DNA of 37,505 nt. It comes from AC-32 sp046726435. GTDB lineage: Bacteria > Actinomycetota > Thermoleophilia > Gaiellales > Gaiellaceae. The translations under genes were made by a program, and so were the position numbers. Shown here in pieces: positions 24,925 through 32,184 of this stretch (position 1 is its first letter; every line of letters starts with the position of its first letter). Where the stretch lies: positions 1-37,505 of the forward strand of contig JBKPAM010000074.1 in assembly GCA_046726435.1 (NCBI GenBank). The letters are read 5' to 3'. The notes beneath the pieces were generated by a model. The model had not been told where the DNA came from, searched no databases, and worked only from the letters and a program-made list of their open reading frames with translations.

Positions 24925-25131
24925 TCAGCGCGAAATGAACGACCCTGCCGTCGCGGCCGTCATCGTCGTCGAGCAGCCGGAAGGCCTCTGCGGGCTCACG
25001 AACCGTTCGACTTCGACGTGCGTGATTTCCGCGTCCATTGTCGACCGGGAAGGAACAACTTCAATGAAGCGGCCCTCCTTATTTCCGTCTGCGAGGACGG
25101 CGACTCCGACGATCCGGGAACCAATCCCGCT
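24925..25131 (-). CDS. Possible small protein or fragment on the minus strand
   Basis: The minus frame ending at 24925 has sensible amino-acid composition and mostly G/C third positions (GSRIVGVAVLADGNKEGRF, then AEITHVEVERFV). No ATG, GTG or ribosome site was found near the expected start. The frame continues into a region where the plus-strand zinc-ribbon gene is clearly real. It may be a decayed gene. No family recognised. Confidence 0.22.
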   Translation of the reverse strand, partial: SGIGSRIVGVAVLADGNKEGRFIEVVPSRSTMDAEITHVEVERFVSPQRPSGCSTTMTAATAGSFISR

Positions 25132-25141
25132 GGGCCACGTG

Positions 25142-25327
25142 ATGGTCAGGTGCGCGGAATCAGGTGAGGGTGTGCCAGCATCAGGTGAGGGTGTCCCGAG
25201 AGGTACGAGAATCGATGCTGCTTTCCTCAAGAGCAGCAATCTCACCGAGCAGACCTTCAGGTGTCCGCACTGTGGGCATGAGCACACCTGGTCGGCGAAG
25301 GACGCCTGGGTCGAATACGTCTGCTAG
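25142..25327 (+). CDS. Small zinc-ribbon protein with internal tandem duplication
   Basis: 61 aa from the ATG at 25142 (a GTG at 25139 is also possible). Pattern: VRCAESG near the start, FRCPHCGHEHTWSAKDAWVEY at the end. The cysteines of CAESG and CPHC could bind zinc. Small proteins with CPxTG...CPxCGxxHxW patterns are widespread and uncharacterised. Compared with that pattern the linker after the first cysteine is duplicated: SGEGVPA then SGEGVPR, from two near-identical 21-bp units. The frame is kept, so the protein may still fold. The longer upstream frame starting at 24935 is not convincing. Confidence 0.5.
   Translation: MVRCAESGEGVPASGEGVPRGTRIDAAFLKSSNLTEQTFRCPHCGHEHTWSAKDAWVEYVC
25160..25201 (+). 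repeat. 21-bp tandem duplication inside the zinc-ribbon gene
   Basis: Units 25160-25180 and 25181-25201 share TCAGGTGAGGGTGT and differ only in their last seven bases. The duplication adds seven residues in frame. Confidence 0.8.
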
Positions 25328-26364
25328 AAGCGGGGCGAGCGCAGTGGAAGGCGCTACGTCCTAGGCATTCGGTTCGGCCGACCCCTGAAACGTCAGTGAG
25401 CGCGTGCGCCCAAGCGCGTTCCGTCGCGGCCGCCAGCGCCGCGCGTGTGAAGTCCTGCCGGAGCGAAACACCGTCGACTGCATCGCCCACTAAGCGGCGG
25501 CCGACCGCTGAGCGTAACGCCTAACCGATCCGCCGACGCTCAGCGCCATCGTTCCCAACTGGAGCGTGGCAGGCGCGATTTCATCTAGGGCACAGGACGC
25601 TACGAGCAGTTGGCCGTCGAGACGATGAGGCCGACGCACCCCGGTGCTGGTGGTCGCTGAGGAAATGACCACCTAGACTCGGCGGCTTGCCCGGTGTTGC
25701 GAGGCGGAATGGGCCGCGCCCCTAGCGACCTAGGACGCCCATCCGCCAATCTCTCCCCTGGCCAAGGGCGTTGTCGCCTCCGCCACCGGGCGGCCGCTTG
25801 GTACCGGCAAATAGTGGGGCCGAGCGAGGCCGCAGTTGGCCGCAACTGAAGACCGTTTTCATCCCTCCCCAGACGGAGGCGCGCTCCGGCCCCACCTGTC
25901 GAACAGTTCCCGACGCCGGAGCTCCTGTCGATGGGCCACCTGACCCATCTTCCTCGCCATACGACCCAGCCCGTGAGGACGTGCCCCTGCGGCGACTACC
26001 CTTGAGCGAGCTCGCGGCGCGGATCGCCGATCGGGTCGTCGAGAAGCTCGCTGCCCTTTGCGGGCGGCCGTCGGAGACCGTCCGAGACGACAGCCGCCCG
26101 CGATTCAGTGAGGGACTAGCTGCCCGGCGCGTCCTGCACCGAGACCTCGCCCACGAGCCTAAAGCGAGGTCGGCGTAACGTTCCTAGAACCTTCATCGAG
26201 TGCGCGCCTGCGGGAGTAAAGCCTTGTTGTCAGAATGAGCGACAAGCTGGGTCAACAGCCGGTCAACAGGAGCGCACTACCGGGCCCGACCTCAGGGGAA
26301 CCGATTTCGCTTGGTGGTGCAGCCTCACGAACGGACCCGAGAGCGCACGAGACGGCTTGCATCC
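25328..26364. other. Mostly non-coding end of island segment 1
   Basis: About 1 kb with no strong gene except the weak ORF at 25981-26178. An 11-bp-spaced direct repeat GGTCAACAG (26250-26258 and 26261-26269) lies about 100 bp before the 45-bp attachment copy. The rest shows nothing I can name. Confidence 0.4.
25981..26178 (+). CDS. Possible small helical protein near the attachment site
   Basis: 65 aa from a GTG at 25981; the frame is open from 25771 but the upstream part is proline/serine-rich and unlikely. The N-terminal half (LPLSELAARIADRVVEKLAALCG) is a plausible amphipathic helix pair; the rest is basic. Its position near the attachment copy would suit an excisionase-like protein, but no winged-helix or HTH signature is visible. 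Low confidence. Confidence 0.28.
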   Translation: MPLRRLPLSELAARIADRVVEKLAALCGRPSETVRDDSRPRFSEGLAARRVLHRDLAHEPKARSA

Positions 26365-26409
26365 ACTTTTAATCCCAAGGTCGCAGGTTCGATCCCTGCC
26401 CGGCCCATC
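26365..26409 (+). repeat. Second copy of the tRNA-Lys 3' half (45 bp, attachment site)
   Basis: Identical over 45 bases to 20364-20408, from the anticodon arm to two bases past the discriminator. The upstream half of the tRNA is absent, so it does not encode a functional tRNA. It marks the junction between the two island segments. Confidence 0.9.
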
Positions 26410-27000
26410 CCGAGTCAAGGCCCCATACGGGAAGCCGCATTGCTCCAGGGGTCAGGTGCGTCCTAGGAGGCTCCGAAGGGCAAGTGGTGCTGTCCCGGTG
26501 CTGTCTCAGGATCTCGCCCGAACCCGGCAACGCGAGCCCGGCTGGAATGATCCGCCGCCAGGAGGGCGGCGAGAGCCGTCCTCCCCTCACATAAGCGTGC
26601 GGCACTGGCGCTGGCCGTTCTTGTCCTGCTTGAATAAGAGCTAGGAGCTGAGCCCGGTGGGGCCGAGCTTGGCGAGCTGAACGCCCGGGCGCTTGTGCTG
26701 CGTGACCTGGCCCGGCTTTTCTTAGGTGCGTCTTAGGTACCCGTGATTGGATGCGCGGCGTCATCGATCAAGGGATTCCCCTCGTTTTCCTTTAATCGAC
26801 GTGAGGCCTGGCGGACGCGTCGGGCCTCTCGTGTGTCTTGGGGGGTGACAGGTAGGTCGGCGGCGGGGAGAGGTTGCCGACCTAGCTGCCTCATTCTTAG
26901 GGGCGTCTTAGGTCGCCCTGTTGCAATCAAGCTCCCCACCCTTGGGCAGCGAGGGGTCTCGCAGCCTCCCCTAGGAGTTCGCGAGACCCTTGCCTCGTCG
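26410..27000. other. Non-coding or decayed region after the second attachment copy
   Basis: No convincing gene; the open frames here are shadows, and the tail of one is simply the translated tRNA copy. A short motif recurs three times: GGTGCGTCCTAGG near 26457, GGTGCGTCTTAGG near 26727 and GGGGCGTCTTAGG near 26901. Its meaning is unclear. Confidence 0.35.
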
Positions 27001-27026
27001 CTAGCCGCCGGTAGTCCGAGACAGGA

Positions 27027-27217
27027 CTCCACGTTCTCGACGACCAGCACCGGCAGCTTGTCGGCGTCGTCGTCCCGCAACTGGACGACGCGCAGCTGCC
27101 GGCTGCGGCTGAGCGTGATCACGTCGCCCGGCGCCCAGTTCGGCACCGTGCTCTCGAGCGACGATGGCTGCACGGGCGAGCCGTCCACCGTCTCGAGCCT
27201 GAACAGGACCCTGCCAT
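27027..27217 (-). pseudogene. Small beta-rich protein gene with frameshift just after the start
   Basis: The sensible frame reads RVLFRLETVDGSPVQPSSLE, then VPNWAPGDVITLSRSRQLRVVQLRDDDADKLPVLVVENVE, a pattern I associate with short uncharacterised proteins of about 60 aa in Thermoleophilia-like genomes (from memory). The only well-placed start is the ATG at 27217, with GGAGG five bases upstream, but it is out of frame by one base. ATG-GC-AGG-GTC would be in frame with one extra G after the ATG. The expected stop near 27027 is also missing; the frame runs on to 26733. Either a decayed gene or a single-base sequence error. Confidence 0.45.
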
Positions 27218-27300
27218 CCGATCCTCCTATCCGTCTGGGGCCGGACGGCCTGGGGGGAGCCTATCGCCCTGAGTCGGTCGCGTGGAATGATCCTGTCGCC

Positions 27301-27483
27301 GTGTACCGACTCTTCGACCGAGAGCGCCGCCAGTTCCTCGGCTACTTCGAGACGCGCGAAGAGGCCGAAGCGCGACTCGCCCGGCTGGTGGCGAACGATC
27401 CGACCCGACAGGGCAGCATCGTGATTGAGCGAACCGGTTGGCCGAACCTCCTCCTCAGGCTTCGGACGAGACTTCGCCGCTAG
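27301..27483 (+). CDS. Small hypothetical protein
   Basis: 60 aa from the GTG at 27301. Reads VYRLFDRERRQFLGYFETREEAEARLARLV, then ND and a basic tail ending LLLRLRTRLRR. The N-terminus looks like a beta strand followed by an amphipathic helix, as in many short proteins that handle a query string of the type RxFLGxFxTxEEAxA. No function known. No clear ribosome site. The longer upstream frame overlaps the minus-strand pseudogene and is not credible. Confidence 0.45.
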   Translation: MYRLFDRERRQFLGYFETREEAEARLARLVANDPTRQGSIVIERTGWPNLLLRLRTRLRR

Positions 27484-27570
27484 GCCGGCGGCCGTACTGC
27501 ACCCGAGCCAGGGCTTGAGCGTGCCGGTGATCGCTCGCGACTCGCTCATCGCTCGGGCACCCTTGGACGA

Positions 27571-27840
27571 GTGAGGGACCGCCGCTACAGCTCTAAGGCC
27601 TGGCGAGATCTTCGCCGGATAGTGCTGATCCGAGACGGCGGCCTCTGCCAGGTCCGGGACCCGCGCTGCACCGGCGTCGCTACGACCGCTCACCACACCC
27701 GGCCGACATCGCAGGACCCCGAGCTGTTCTGGAACCCGGAGTACCTGCAGGCCAGCTGCGGCCCGTGCAACCGCCACGGCGCCGTCACGGCCTCCGAGAA
27801 CCGCGCCAACCGGCAGACGACGGGCCGTTTCGCGCAGTAA
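27571..27840 (+). CDS. HNH endonuclease
   Basis: 89 aa, GTG start. Short phage-type HNH nuclease: basic N-terminus RRYSSKAWRDLRRIVLIRDGGLC, C26 and C33, the HH pair at 41-42, N55 (FWNPEYLQ) and C63-x-x-C66-N-x-H. The cysteines should hold a structural zinc and the histidines and asparagine the catalytic metal. Stand-alone HNH proteins of this size are common in phages (next to terminase genes) and in mobile elements. No phage structural genes are present here, so it is probably a remnant or free-standing nuclease of the island. Confidence 0.85.
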   Translation: MRDRRYSSKAWRDLRRIVLIRDGGLCQVRDPRCTGVATTAHHTRPTSQDPELFWNPEYLQASCGPCNRHGAVTASENRANRQTTGRFAQ

Positions 27841-27933
27841 GCGCCAAGGCGTTCAGCTCGCCGCCCGGCTCCTCAGCCATGGAGAGTACGCTGGCCGGGC
27901 AGGAAGAACCCCGCCCGGCCAGCTGGTTCCGGT

Positions 27934-28752
27934 TTACAGATACGTGTTGAGGAATGCCTGAGCGGGTGCCGAGTCCATCCGGTACTCCAGGTTCGGCCCG
28001 TCGCACCGCGCGCTGAACGTCCACGTGTTGATCGCGACGACCGTCCCCTCGCGGAACAGCGGTCCGCCGGAATCGCCGAAGCAGACGCCCTTCGTGATCT
28101 TCAGGAAGCGGTCCGGGAATGCATCCTGCGCCGGGATGGCGCTCACGTCGCGGTAGCTCCGGATCCCGTCGAAGATCGTGATCGCCTTCGGCGAGAAGAA
28201 GCTGCCGGTGATGAACGCGTCGGTGCCGTAGCCCACGACGGTGAACGTCTCGCTCTTCAGGTCGAGCGTGTCGAGGTAGCCGGGGCCGGCGATCGGCGCC
28301 GGCGTAACGCCTGCGACCGGGGCATCGAGGAACACGAGCGCGATGTCCTCGTGCCCAGGCGAGAGGCACGCTCCCTTCGAATTGCCGAAGCACGGGCCCG
28401 CCGTGAACCAGGCCGGGTTCACCACGATGTGGTCGACGGTCGAGTACGGAGCATCCCCTTCCGGATCGAACGAAATCCGCAAGTCGGCCGGTCCGAACCC
28501 GTCGTCGCCGACCTCCTGCAAGAAATCGGTGCAGTGCGCGGCCGTGAGAACGACGTCACTGCGGACCAGCGTTCCCGAGCAAAAGTCGAACCAGTCGCTC
28601 CCCACGTGCAACTGGAGCACGCCTACGTTCGCGTATCGATTGGCCGTGTCGCTCGTCCCGCCGATCACCGCTCCCGCGGGGCCTGCAAAGAGCAAGAGCG
28701 CCACGGCGGTCGCCGCCGCCGCGAGGGTCGCGGCGCTACGGATCAATCGCAT
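27934..28752 (-). CDS. Secreted trypsin-like serine protease (S1 family)
   Basis: 272 aa with a signal peptide (residues 1-28, cleavage after AGA). The mature part begins VIGGTSD, close to the IVGG of activated trypsins, so little or no propeptide remains. Catalytic triad: H73 in LTAAHC, D136 in HEDIALV, S228 in CFGDSGGP. Cysteines at 58/74, 121/129 and 224/245 could form disulfides. Secreted endopeptidase or related hydrolase; substrate unknown. It is transcribed alone on the minus strand, towards the HNH gene. Confidence 0.93.
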   Translation of the reverse strand: MRLIRSAATLAAAATAVALLLFAGPAGAVIGGTSDTANRYANVGVLQLHVGSDWFDFCSGTLVRSDVVLTAAHCTDFLQEVGDDGFGPADLRISFDPEGDAPYSTVDHIVVNPAWFTAGPCFGNSKGACLSPGHEDIALVFLDAPVAGVTPAPIAGPGYLDTLDLKSETFTVVGYGTDAFITGSFFSPKAITIFDGIRSYRDVSAIPAQDAFPDRFLKITKGVCFGDSGGPLFREGTVVAINTWTFSARCDGPNLEYRMDSAPAQAFLNTYL

Positions 28753-28802
28753 GTTTCCCCCTTTGATCGATCGCCGCGGCGACGTTACCGAGTGCAGAAA
28801 TC

Positions 28803-28962
28803 GAGTGCAACATCTCGCAAGCGAGTCTGCGCGTTGAGGAGCATCCCGAGACGACGATCGACGAGGCCGTGCTGGCCGCCTCCTGCCTCGCCTCGCTCAG
28901 AGATTTCGGTCAGAGTGGCGCCGCACAGACGCTACGGGGCATGACCGAACGGGCGACTAGGT
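28803..28962 (+). pseudogene. Possible decayed small gene
   Basis: The plus frame reads LRVEEHPETTIDEAVLAASC, then LASLRDFGQSGAAQTLRGMTERATR, a helical pattern typical of short proteins, but it has no start codon or ribosome site and no stop where the helix ends. Only the composition supports it. Confidence 0.2.
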
Positions 28963-28995
28963 GCGGCCGGGCTCGTGGCTCGGAGCCACAACGCG

Positions 28996-29157
28996 CTAAT
29001 ACCACTTCCCGCGCACGAACCCGCCGAAGCCAACGAGTCCGATCAGGGCGATGATCAGCCCGATCCAGAAGCTCCAAAAGACGATCACGAGGACCCCAAC
29101 GATCACCAGGATCCCGCCGAGTGTTAGTCCTCCGTACCGACGTTCTGGCGTGGCCAC
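28996..29157 (-). CDS. Small two-TM membrane protein
   Basis: 53 aa from the GTG at 29157, preceded by AAGGAGG with five bases spacing, a strong start. Composition: short basic N-terminus (MATPERRYGG), a first hydrophobic segment (LTLGGILVIVGVLVIVFWSF), a second (WIGLIIALIGLVGFGGF) and a basic end VRGKWY. Typical of tiny actinobacterial membrane proteins of unknown function, possibly a helical hairpin. Confidence 0.7.
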   Translation of the reverse strand: MATPERRYGGLTLGGILVIVGVLVIVFWSFWIGLIIALIGLVGFGGFVRGKWY

Positions 29158-29226
29158 GACGTCCTCCTTCGTCGGGAGTTGCTCCGAGACGATAGGCGTG
29201 CTTTGCCCGGGCTGGGAGCCAAGCGC

Positions 29227-29343
29227 CTAGTTCTTGAACTCCCGCTCGGCGCACTCCGGGCAGTAGAAGCGTCGACCCTCGCAGGGCCAGGGGATGAGCT
29301 TCCGAACCCGTGAGGTGTGCGCCGAATGTGTGAACGCCCACAA
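29227..29343 (-). CDS. Possible small zinc-binding protein
   Basis: 38 aa if it starts at the TTG at 29343. Reads WAFTHSAHTSRVRKLIPWPC, then EGRRFYCPECAEREFKN and stop. The cysteines in PWPC and YCPEC could bind a metal. It lies 69 bp upstream of the 53-aa membrane protein on the same strand. The start is uncertain and the ribosome site poor; it may be a fragment. Confidence 0.35.
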   Translation of the reverse strand: MWAFTHSAHTSRVRKLIPWPCEGRRFYCPECAEREFKN

Positions 29344-29437
29344 ATCCCGCGCTTTCTGCGGCTTTCCACTTGCAGCGCGGTCTGACTCCGTCTAGGGATT
29401 ACTACCGGCTTCAACTTCTGCGGCGGGGGAGCCTGAG

Positions 29438-29490
29438 AAAAAGGCGATGGGCAGGCGTGTGGCTCTGGGGAGAGGTGCCTGCCCATCGCC
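29438..29490 (-). terminator. Rho-independent terminator on the minus strand, no obvious gene upstream
   Basis: Perfect 14-bp stem GGCGATGGGCAGGC (29443-29456) with GCCTGCCCATCGCC (29477-29490) and a 20-nt loop. On the minus strand the stem is followed by TTTTTCTC. No protein gene is visible on the minus strand between this point and 32 kb. Confidence 0.7.
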
Positions 29491-30064
29491 CTCATGACCA
29501 GCCGAACCGCTGAGCGCGGGGGGAACCCGCTCATGTTTGGCCGATCTCGAGATCCACTGGGCCGCTGGTGGACTAAGCGCTCGATTCACGCAGATGGGCG
29601 AGAGATTTCAATGCCCGGGCTTCTGACCCTTGCGCTATTAGCGAAAAGTTCCACTTCGCCCTTCTGCATAGATTGAGCGATGCCCCCGGGGGAGACGAGC
29701 GCGGCAGCGCACGTCTCATATTCTGATGCGGAAGGTCCGAGACGATAACCAGGCTATGCGGACGAAGGCTATGCGGACGAGCGAGTCGAGCATCCGACTC
29801 TCCCCGCTCGCAACCCGCTCAAGCGAGTTCCGGACATGCTCATTCGACCGATCGATCTGGCGACGCCCGTTTGCAAGCGTCTCGCGCGACCTGCCTTGCA
29901 TTGCCTTCTCCCCCGAAGTCACCGGGCGTGTCGCGATTGTCGCATCCGAGTGAGGCTGCAGGTCATCCGCCTTGGGTGAATCCGGGCTAGTGAGGGCCGC
30001 GTGCCGGGAACAAGACGACGATCGGTGGAGGCGGCACTGGCGGCTTCTTCCTTCGCAGCTCTCA

Positions 30065-30128
30065 GAGGCGCTATCGGCGAGAGGCGCTATCAGCGGGGGC
30101 AGATAGCGGCGTTTGACTGCCCCCGCTG
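30065..30128. repeat. 16-bp tandem repeat joined to a 12-bp hairpin
   Basis: Units 30065-30080 and 30081-30096 share GAGGCGCTATC. The second unit runs into the stem CAGCGGGGGCAG (30091-30102), which pairs perfectly with CTGCCCCCGCTG (30117-30128) across a 14-nt loop. No T-run follows. Confidence 0.6.
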
Positions 30129-30797
30129 CCTGCGTTGCGGACCAAGCAGCCGCCATAGGAGAGAGCATCGCGAGGGGAGAGATGCGACAAGACTCCCTCG
30201 TGTCTTTGGCCGCAGCTAATCGAGTGTGACACGTTCGCGACGGCGGTCAAGTGAACCGCAGGTATCCGCTACTTGACTGGCGCCACCGTAAGGGCGCGCG
30301 TCGATGCCAAGGGCGGCGGGCAGCGCTCCAGGTGGGTAGCTGCTCGACGCAGCCCGGGTAGCAGACGAGCGAGGCGAGCGGCGAAGGAAGTGAGCCGGAC
30401 CGGCGCCACTCTCCCTTGGCCGCCGTAGGCGATCGGTCGCCGTAGCGCCCGGCGCCGGCCCCGACTCACTTGGTGGGGTGGTCGGCGCCGCAGTCCAACC
30501 ACCCCGCTGAAGTGCAGCGCGTTGACGCGCGGGCGGCGCTATACGAAGGACCTATAGGCACCGGCCTATTTGACAGTCGGTGTGGCGAGCTTCTTACGAG
30601 CCGCCGAACTCACGTTCGGCGCGCTGCGGGCAGAAGAAGGCGAGGCTCGAGCTTCTGCGCGTACCTGACCGTCAGCGTCCGTTGCGGGCAGCGTCCGGCG
30701 CGGGCAGCGCCCGTTGCAGAAGCTGGCAGGTTGCGAACAGGTTAAGAGCGCTTGCAACGCACGCGATCCGATGCCACTCTCGATGCTGGGGGTAGGG

Positions 30798-32003
30798 ATG
30801 TTCGGAAGGATCGCGTTGGTCGGCGTGCTGGTGGTCGGGGTAGCAGCTGCCCTGTCCTCGCCGGCGCCGGCGCCGGCGACCGCGGCCGCCTGCGATGGCC
30901 AGTGGCAGCTCGTTCAGAGCGCCGACCACTCGCAGCAGTACGGCGAGATCGACTCGCTGAACGGCGTCTCTGCGTTGTCGTCCGGCGACCAGTGGGCGGT
31001 CGGTAGCTGGACGAAGTACCCCGAGGACTATCACTTCCACACGCTCGTCGAGCGTTGGGACGGAGCGGCAGGCTCGTGGACGATCGTCCCGAGCCCGAAC
31101 TCGCTCGTGCTCAACAGCTACCTGCACGGGGTCGACGCGGTGGCCCCCGACGATGTCTGGGCGGTCGGCGGAAGCGATGACTTCGCTTCGTACACGAGCC
31201 TCGTCGAGCACTGGGACGGAACCTCGTGGTCGATCGTGTCCGCCGCCTCCTTCCCCGGTGTGCTCTACGGAGTGGTCGCGCTGGGGCCAGACAACGTCTG
31301 GGCGGTCGGGACCGAGAACTACCCGGGGCGTGGACTGATCGAGCACTGGAACGGTACGAAATGGAGCGCGACCTACCTGCGCTTCGGCGCGGTGCTACGG
31401 GGAGTGGCTGCTGTCGGCGCCCAGGACATGTGGGCGGTCGGTCAGCGCTACCGCAGGACGAACCCGTTCGGCGATACAACGCTGACGATGCGCTACAACG
31501 GCAGGGCCTGGACAGAGGTTCGGAGCCCGAACCCGCTTAACACGACCGACACCGACCAAGACTGGCTCACATCGGTGAGCGCGGTGGCGACCAACGACGT
31601 CTGGGCGGTCGGTCGCTACGGCAACCACGACCTCGGCCCGCTCGACCAGACACTCATCGAGCACTGGAATGGCGTGCGCTGGACGGTTATCCCTAGCCCC
31701 AACCCGGGCGGCTCGTTGGTCGACAACGACCTCTGGGGCGTGGCGGCGGTAGGAGCCGGCGACGTTTGGGCCGTCGGCGGTGTCGGGGCCTTCCTTAACC
31801 CCCAGTCCTCAACCCCGCTGTCCCTGCACTGGGACGGCTCCAGCTGGGCGCAGGTCGGCGTTGCTGCGCCCGCTGCCGGCGAGTTGCTGGGCGTCACGGC
31901 GGAACCCGCGGGGACGGGAATCTCGGCAACAGGCGACACGGTGAAGCCGGCCGACCCGTCTCCTTATATCGGCACGCTGGCCGAGCACGTCTGTCCCGCC
32001 TGA
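30798..32003 (+). CDS. Secreted six-repeat WAVG protein (probable beta-propeller)
   Basis: 401 aa from the ATG at 30798; ATG 30783 is also possible, and the more upstream start is not protein-like. Signal peptide MFGRIALVGVLVVGVAAALS, with cleavage in the alanine/proline-rich stretch. Six repeats follow, each with a (D/N)xWAVG core (Trp codons at 30993, 31158, 31299, 31431, 31602 and 31767) followed about 15-25 residues later by an EHW(D/N)G...W element and often PSPN. The 44-57 residue spacing and Trp/Gly pattern suit a six-bladed beta-propeller. Proteins with these repeats are secreted and uncharacterised in Actinomycetota. It ends 181 bp before aspartokinase. Confidence 0.82.
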   Translation: MFGRIALVGVLVVGVAAALSSPAPAPATAAACDGQWQLVQSADHSQQYGEIDSLNGVSALSSGDQWAVGSWTKYPEDYHFHTLVERWDGAAGSWTIVPSPNSLVLNSYLHGVDAVAPDDVWAVGGSDDFASYTSLVEHWDGTSWSIVSAASFPGVLYGVVALGPDNVWAVGTENYPGRGLIEHWNGTKWSATYLRFGAVLRGVAAVGAQDMWAVGQRYRRTNPFGDTTLTMRYNGRAWTEVRSPNPLNTTDTDQDWLTSVSAVATNDVWAVGRYGNHDLGPLDQTLIEHWNGVRWTVIPSPNPGGSLVDNDLWGVAAVGAGDVWAVGGVGAFLNPQSSTPLSLHWDGSSWAQVGVAAPAAGELLGVTAEPAGTGISATGDTVKPADPSPYIGTLAEHVCPA

Positions 32004-32184
32004 CCCGCGCCAGCCCACGCCGATCCGGCTCAGGCATGGCGGCTCGCTGGCAGCGGGCGAATCCGTCGCCTTTCCTGCAAACGACGAAGGCCGACTGTTT
32101 CCAGGGCCTTCCTCTAGTGGACGGAACTTGTCAGTGGCAGTTCCGCCGCTTTGTCGCTGACCGATCTGCGGCTAGGTTCCGTGC

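Larger units (their letters stand above)
20409..26409. mobile_element. Putative tRNA-Lys genomic island segment 1
   Basis: A 6-kb segment bounded by the tRNA-Lys 3' half and its 45-bp copy. It contains small hypothetical genes, a collagen-like secreted protein, a frameshifted gene, a sigma factor and a zinc-ribbon protein, with sizeable non-coding stretches. No integrase is present, so it is a remnant or a non-autonomous island. The boundaries are seen directly; the island interpretation follows from the well-known use of tRNA 3' ends by tyrosine integrases. Confidence 0.6.
29344..30797. other. Repeat- and hairpin-rich region without convincing genes
   Basis: About 1.45 kb. All open frames are serine/arginine-rich shadows. 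It contains a minus-strand terminator (29438-29490), a 15-bp tandem repeat (29752-29780), a 16-bp tandem repeat followed by a 12-bp hairpin (30065-30128), a GTCAAGT/ACTTGAC dyad (30246-30252 and 30271-30277) and a GGGGTGGT/ACCACCCC dyad (30475-30505). It could host non-coding RNAs or be the scar of lost genes. Confidence 0.45.

Noticed and set aside
25257..25490. Minus-strand 77-codon ORF
   Set aside because: The first part looks mildly protein-like (MGDAVDGVSLRQDFTRAALAAA), but there is no ribosome site and it overlaps the end of the zinc-ribbon gene.
20364..26409. CRISPR or tRNA array based on the repeated tRNA 3' segments
   Set aside because: Copies are 6 and 10.6 kb apart and only one is a full tRNA; attachment-site duplication explains them.
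26357..26764. Two small ORFs over the second tRNA copy (tails such as SLPGPSR and QGSNLRPWD)
   Set aside because: These peptide tails are the well-known result of translating tRNA 3' ends.
29716..30168. 150-codon minus-strand ORF upstream of the orphan terminator
   Set aside because: Serine/arginine-rich, no ribosome site and no recognisable pattern; it does not explain the terminator.
32004..32184. Lysine riboswitch or T-box before lysC
   Set aside because: No conserved riboswitch core or T-box motif was recognised and there is no terminator/antiterminator pair.
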